Source: Glacieibacterium arshaanense
GTDB taxonomy: Bacteria > Pseudomonadota > Alphaproteobacteria > Sphingomonadales > Sphingomonadaceae
Reading direction: 5' to 3'
Assembly (NCBI RefSeq): GCF_004681125.1
Contig: NZ_SIHO01000004.1
Coordinates: 1 to 64,000, forward strand
Length of the DNA: 64,000 nt
Part shown: positions 61,860 through 64,000 of the stretch, in pieces
How the letters are laid out: each line of letters starts with the position of its first letter
Position numbering within the stretch: position 1 is the stretch's first letter
Program-made: the position numbers and the translations under genes
The notes under the pieces: model-generated
Seen by the model: only the letters and a program-made list of their open reading frames with translations
Databases searched by the model: none
What the model was told of the DNA's origin: nothing

Positions 61860-62534
61860 ATGACCAGCACCGATTCCACCGCGGCCAGCCGCTTGTCCGA
61901 CGTGCGCGCCGGTATCGCGCGAGCCGCGCGCATCGCCGGCCGCGATGCTGCTGGCGTGACGCTGATCGCAGTGTCGAAAACTCACCCCGCCGATATAATC
62001 CGGCCGCTGCTCGACGCCGGCCAGCGCGATTTTGGTGAAAACCGCGTTGCCGAAGCCGCCGACAAATGGCCCGGCCTGCGTGCCGACTATGACGACATCC
62101 GCCTCCACCTCGTCGGCCAGCTCCAGTCGAACAAGGCCGAAGACGCCGTGGCGCTGTTCGATTACATCCACAGCGTCGATCGCCCTTCGCTGGTCGCTGC
62201 GCTCGCCAAGGCGATGACGGCGCTGGCCAAGCGGCCCGATTGCTTCATTCAGGTAAACATCGGCGATGAACCGCAGAAGGGCGGCTGCCCGCTTGCCGAC
62301 CTGCCGGCGCTGCTCGATACGGCGCGCGCCGCCGGTCTGCCGGTCATCGGGCTGATGTGCGTACCGCCCGCCGATATCGAAGCCGCGCCGTTCTTCGCGC
62401 TGCTCGCCAAGCTGGCGCGCGACCACGCGCTGCCGGCGATCAGCATGGGCATGTCGGGCGACTACGAAACCGCGGTGATGCTCGGCGCGACGCATGTGCG
62501 CGTTGGAAGTGCGTTGTTCGGGGCTAGAGATTAA
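61860..62534 (+). CDS. PLP homeostasis protein YggS (PLPBP)
   Basis: A 224-residue PLP-binding TIM-barrel protein without known catalysis, controlling vitamin B6 and amino-acid levels. The PLP lysine lies in TLIAVSKTHPADII. Further marks are DFGENRVAEA, LHLVGQLQSNKAEDAV, QVNIGDEPQKGGCP, ISMGMSGDYETAVMLGATHVRVGSALFG. Normal length. The TAA stop touches element R14. Confidence 0.94.
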   Translation: MTSTDSTAASRLSDVRAGIARAARIAGRDAAGVTLIAVSKTHPADIIRPLLDAGQRDFGENRVAEAADKWPGLRADYDDIRLHLVGQLQSNKAEDAVALFDYIHSVDRPSLVAALAKAMTALAKRPDCFIQVNIGDEPQKGGCPLADLPALLDTARAAGLPVIGLMCVPPADIEAAPFFALLAKLARDHALPAISMGMSGDYETAVMLGATHVRVGSALFGARD

Positions 62535-62630
62535 GAGCCTCCGGCGGGCAGGGCCTCAGGCCCTGCACCCAAATGTTATGCGCTCTTCAATCGGGTGCAG
62601 GCCTCAGGCCTGCCCGCCGGAGGCCCTTTA
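62535..62630. repeat. Palindromic element R14 (pair, inverted orientation of the conserved centre)
   Basis: Left unit 62535-62572 (GGGCC-TCA-GGCCC), right unit 62593-62630 (GGCC-TCA-GGCC). The centre, read on the minus strand, is GATTGAAGAGCGC...AACATTT, as in R7 and R13, so this copy is inverted relative to those. It lies between convergent yggS and HNH genes, touching the yggS stop and 1 bp from the HNH stop. Confidence 0.87.
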
Positions 62631-62631
62631 C

Positions 62632-63240
62632 CTAAGCCTCCAACTCCGCATCCCAATACAAATAATCCCGCCACGTCGAATGCAGGTAATGCGGCGGGAA
62701 CGCGCGCCCGTGCTCCTGCAGCTCGAACGTCGCGGGTTTGTACGGCCGGTGGCGCAGCGCCATGTGCGCCTCGGTCGGCGTGCGGCCGCCCTTGCGCAGG
62801 TTGCACGGCGCGCAGGCAGTGGTGACATTCTCCCAGGTCGTGCGGCCGCCATAGGCGCGCGGGATGACATGGTCGAAGGTCAGGTCGTGGCGGGCGCCGC
62901 AATACTGGCAGCTGAAGCGGTCGCGCAGGAACAGGTTGAAGCGCGTGAACGCCGGGTGCGACGCCGGTTTGACGTATTGGCGCAGCGCGATCACCGACGG
63001 CAGCTTCATCGCGAACGACGGCGAGCGGATTTCGCGATCATATTCGGCAACGATATCGACGCGTTCGAGGAAGGCAGCCTTGATCGCCGTCTGCCACGGC
63101 CAGATCGACAGCGGGTAATACGACAGCGGCGTATAGTCGGCGTTGAGTACCAGCGCCGGGCAGCTTTCGGGCGCGGCTTGTGCACCGCTCACGAATTTGG
63201 TGGCCCCCAAGTGATTGGGCAGTAAATCAGGATGATACAT
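62632..63240 (-). CDS. HNH endonuclease family protein
   Basis: A 202-residue HNH protein. The start MYHPDLLPNHLG and VLNADYTPLSYYPLSIWPWQTAIKAAFLERV are features of a bacterial group of HNH proteins conserved in sphingomonads. The nuclease module is RFSCQYCGARHDLTFDHVIPRAYGGRTTWENVTTACAPCNLRKGGRTP: structural zinc Cys pairs (CQYC, CAPC), catalytic His in FDHVIPR and the N/H positions after it. DNA cleavage is expected; the role is unknown. ATG at 63240 is favoured over the longer frame. Confidence 0.9.
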   Translation of the reverse strand: MYHPDLLPNHLGATKFVSGAQAAPESCPALVLNADYTPLSYYPLSIWPWQTAIKAAFLERVDIVAEYDREIRSPSFAMKLPSVIALRQYVKPASHPAFTRFNLFLRDRFSCQYCGARHDLTFDHVIPRAYGGRTTWENVTTACAPCNLRKGGRTPTEAHMALRHRPYKPATFELQEHGRAFPPHYLHSTWRDYLYWDAELEA

Positions 63241-63551
63241 GCGCTCGCCCGCTCCCTTGCCGGAGCAACACGCGAACCTTTGGGCCCTGTCGCACGCAAG
63301 ACCGCATCGGATGCGGTCGCTCGAAATCAACTCGATGACATACGCTCTACAACACATCGTATGTCAACCGCATGACACCACTTGATATAGCGGTTCGTCA
63401 AGGCCGATTGCTGAATCGCATCCACGAATCGTCCTGCGCGGCTGTGCCGCGCGACAACATGACATGGTTGCGAACGGATGCGACCGCGCGCATGTGAAGC
63501 TCGATAATAGCGTATTTGGCCGTGCTCGGCCCCGGAAAGGCAGTTTCAGCC
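63241..63551. promoter_or_regulatory. Divergent promoter region with inverted repeats
   Basis: A 311-bp gap. GACATACG at 63337-63344 and CGTATGTC at 63358-63365 form an 8-bp inverted repeat with a 13-bp spacer. TTGACA on the minus strand (63367-63362) overlaps its outer arm, and a GTATGT-like -10 lies 17-18 bp downstream in the other arm, so an operator may cover the HNH promoter. A separate hairpin, GACCGCATC-G-GATGCGGTC, lies at 63300-63318 in the HNH leader. Confidence 0.45.
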
Positions 63552-63752
63552 ATGATGCAGACGGTTTTGATCATCCTGATGATCGTTTCGGCGCTCGCCA
63601 CCCTGGGTGTGCTGGCGCGCGGCATCTTCATCATGGCGAGCGGCAAGGACATTACCGGCGTCAAGTCGAACAAGATGATGAGCTACCGCGTCGCCTTCCA
63701 GGCGCTGGCAATCCTGTTCATCATAATCCTGTTTGCGGTAAATCGGCCGTAA
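63552..63752 (+). CDS. Twin transmembrane protein (HIG1-like)
   Basis: A 66-residue membrane protein with two hydrophobic segments, MMQTVLIILMIVSALATLGVLARGIFIMA and VAFQALAILFIIILFAV, separated by SGKDITGVKSNKMMSYR. It is the small twin-transmembrane protein that precedes the PduO-type adenosyltransferase in alphaproteobacteria and resembles HIG1-type respiratory-complex assembly proteins. Function not established. The adenosyltransferase gene starts 1 bp after the stop. Confidence 0.85.
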   Translation: MMQTVLIILMIVSALATLGVLARGIFIMASGKDITGVKSNKMMSYRVAFQALAILFIIILFAVNRP

Positions 63753-63753
63753 T

Positions 63754-64000
63754 ATGGTCAAGCTCAACAAAATCTACACGCGCACCGGTGATGATGGCTC
63801 GACCGGACTCGTCGATGGCTCGCGCCGCGCCAAGTTCGATGCGCGCATCGACGCCTATGGCACCGTGGATGAGGCCAATTCGGTGCTCGGCATCGTCCGG
63901 TTGCATACCGCGGCCACCGATGCCGACGCCATGCTGGCACGTATCCAGAACGACCTGTTCGACGTCGGCGCCGACCTTGCGACCCCCGGCGACGATTTCA
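63754..64000 (+). CDS. ATP:cob(I)alamin adenosyltransferase, PduO type (partial)
   Basis: The first 82 codons are present; the gene runs off the window. KLNKIYTRTGDDGSTGLVDGSRRAKFDARIDAYGTVDEANSVLG is the PduO/MMAB N-terminus with the ATP-binding TRTGDDGST loop, and IQNDLFDVGADLATPGDD follows. It makes adenosylcobalamin for B12-dependent mutases. Co-transcribed with the twin-transmembrane gene. Confidence 0.94.
   Translation, partial: MVKLNKIYTRTGDDGSTGLVDGSRRAKFDARIDAYGTVDEANSVLGIVRLHTAATDADAMLARIQNDLFDVGADLATPGDDF

Noticed and set aside
6645-62630. CRISPR array made of the palindromic units
   Set aside because: The units are dispersed one per several kb, occur in inverted pairs and have no regular spacers, and no cas gene is present.
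6645-62630. Insertion sequences with lost transposase
   Set aside because: The pairs are about 80-135 bp, have no consistent target duplication that I can see, and each unit is itself palindromic, which fits REP/REPIN elements better than IS remnants. A MITE origin is not fully excluded.

Overview
The window looks like the replication-origin neighbourhood of a GC-rich alphaproteobacterial chromosome, most likely a sphingomonad (Sphingomonadales). The evidence is the gene order ppsR-maf-aroE-coaE-dnaQ on one side and hemE-hemJ-rho then mnmE-mnmG-rsmG-parA-parB-holA-lptE-leuS on the other, three PEPxxWA-CTERM exported proteins, a RegB/RegA-type redox two-component pair, short-form HisG, DUF1491/DUF6489/DUF3576 genes and a PduO/twin-transmembrane pair. 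Almost everything is core housekeeping. The only clearly accessory stretch is the first 1.7 kb, where a tyrosine integrase sits against a tRNA-Phe gene, so that position 1 lies inside, or near the end of, an integrated element.

Layout. 1-1795: integrase flanked by a 39-bp perfect inverted repeat, then tRNA-Phe. 1.8-4.7 kb: yacG/RNase/maf/DUF2332 operon. 4.7-8.4 kb: hisG-hisD and a ThDP enzyme. 8.5-17.8 kb: TonB-like, priA, fsa-xerC, a PEP-CTERM protein, lolA, xth-ribA-L,D-transpeptidase. 17.9-24 kb: siroheme synthase, a second PEP-CTERM protein, galU-lysA-lptM-argH and a thioredoxin lipoprotein. 24-29 kb: peptidase, YcgN, SCO/SenC, ankyrin protein, RegB-RegA, extensin-like protein. 29-36.4 kb: a leftward block of mmcB, cell-wall hydrolase, ptsN, hpf, dnaQ-coaE-DUF5360-aroE-maf-ppsR. 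36.42-36.78 kb: a non-coding region with DnaA boxes, a GANTC cluster and an AT-rich element, interpreted as oriC. From there most genes run rightward: hemE-hemJ, a HAF/PEP-CTERM protein, rho, three tandem secreted M20 peptidases, then (with interruptions) mnmE-mnmG-rsmG-parA-parB carrying two parS sites, followed by leftward holA-lptE-leuS, and finally yggS, an HNH nuclease and the start of a cobalamin adenosyltransferase.

The most striking unexplained signal is a dispersed family of about 14 short GC-rich palindromic elements. Each unit is about 38 bp and carries its own internal hairpin. Units usually occur as head-to-head pairs about 80-135 bp long, so the pair can also fold through an 18-bp outer stem. 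The internal hairpins differ in sequence from copy to copy but stay paired. The elements sit directly on stop codons, sometimes supplying the stop or a few codons. They resemble REPINs (paired REP elements) and may also act as bidirectional terminators; no mobilising transposase lies in the window.

Other points worth a look: a RegB-type kinase that has no cysteine at all but keeps the quinone-site motif; an NTF2-phosphotransferase fusion with Glu in place of the catalytic Asp; a Maf protein whose N-terminus is made from a repeat unit; and an SD-less hemJ start at a repeat edge. All functional statements come from reading the sequence and family knowledge; no database search was run.
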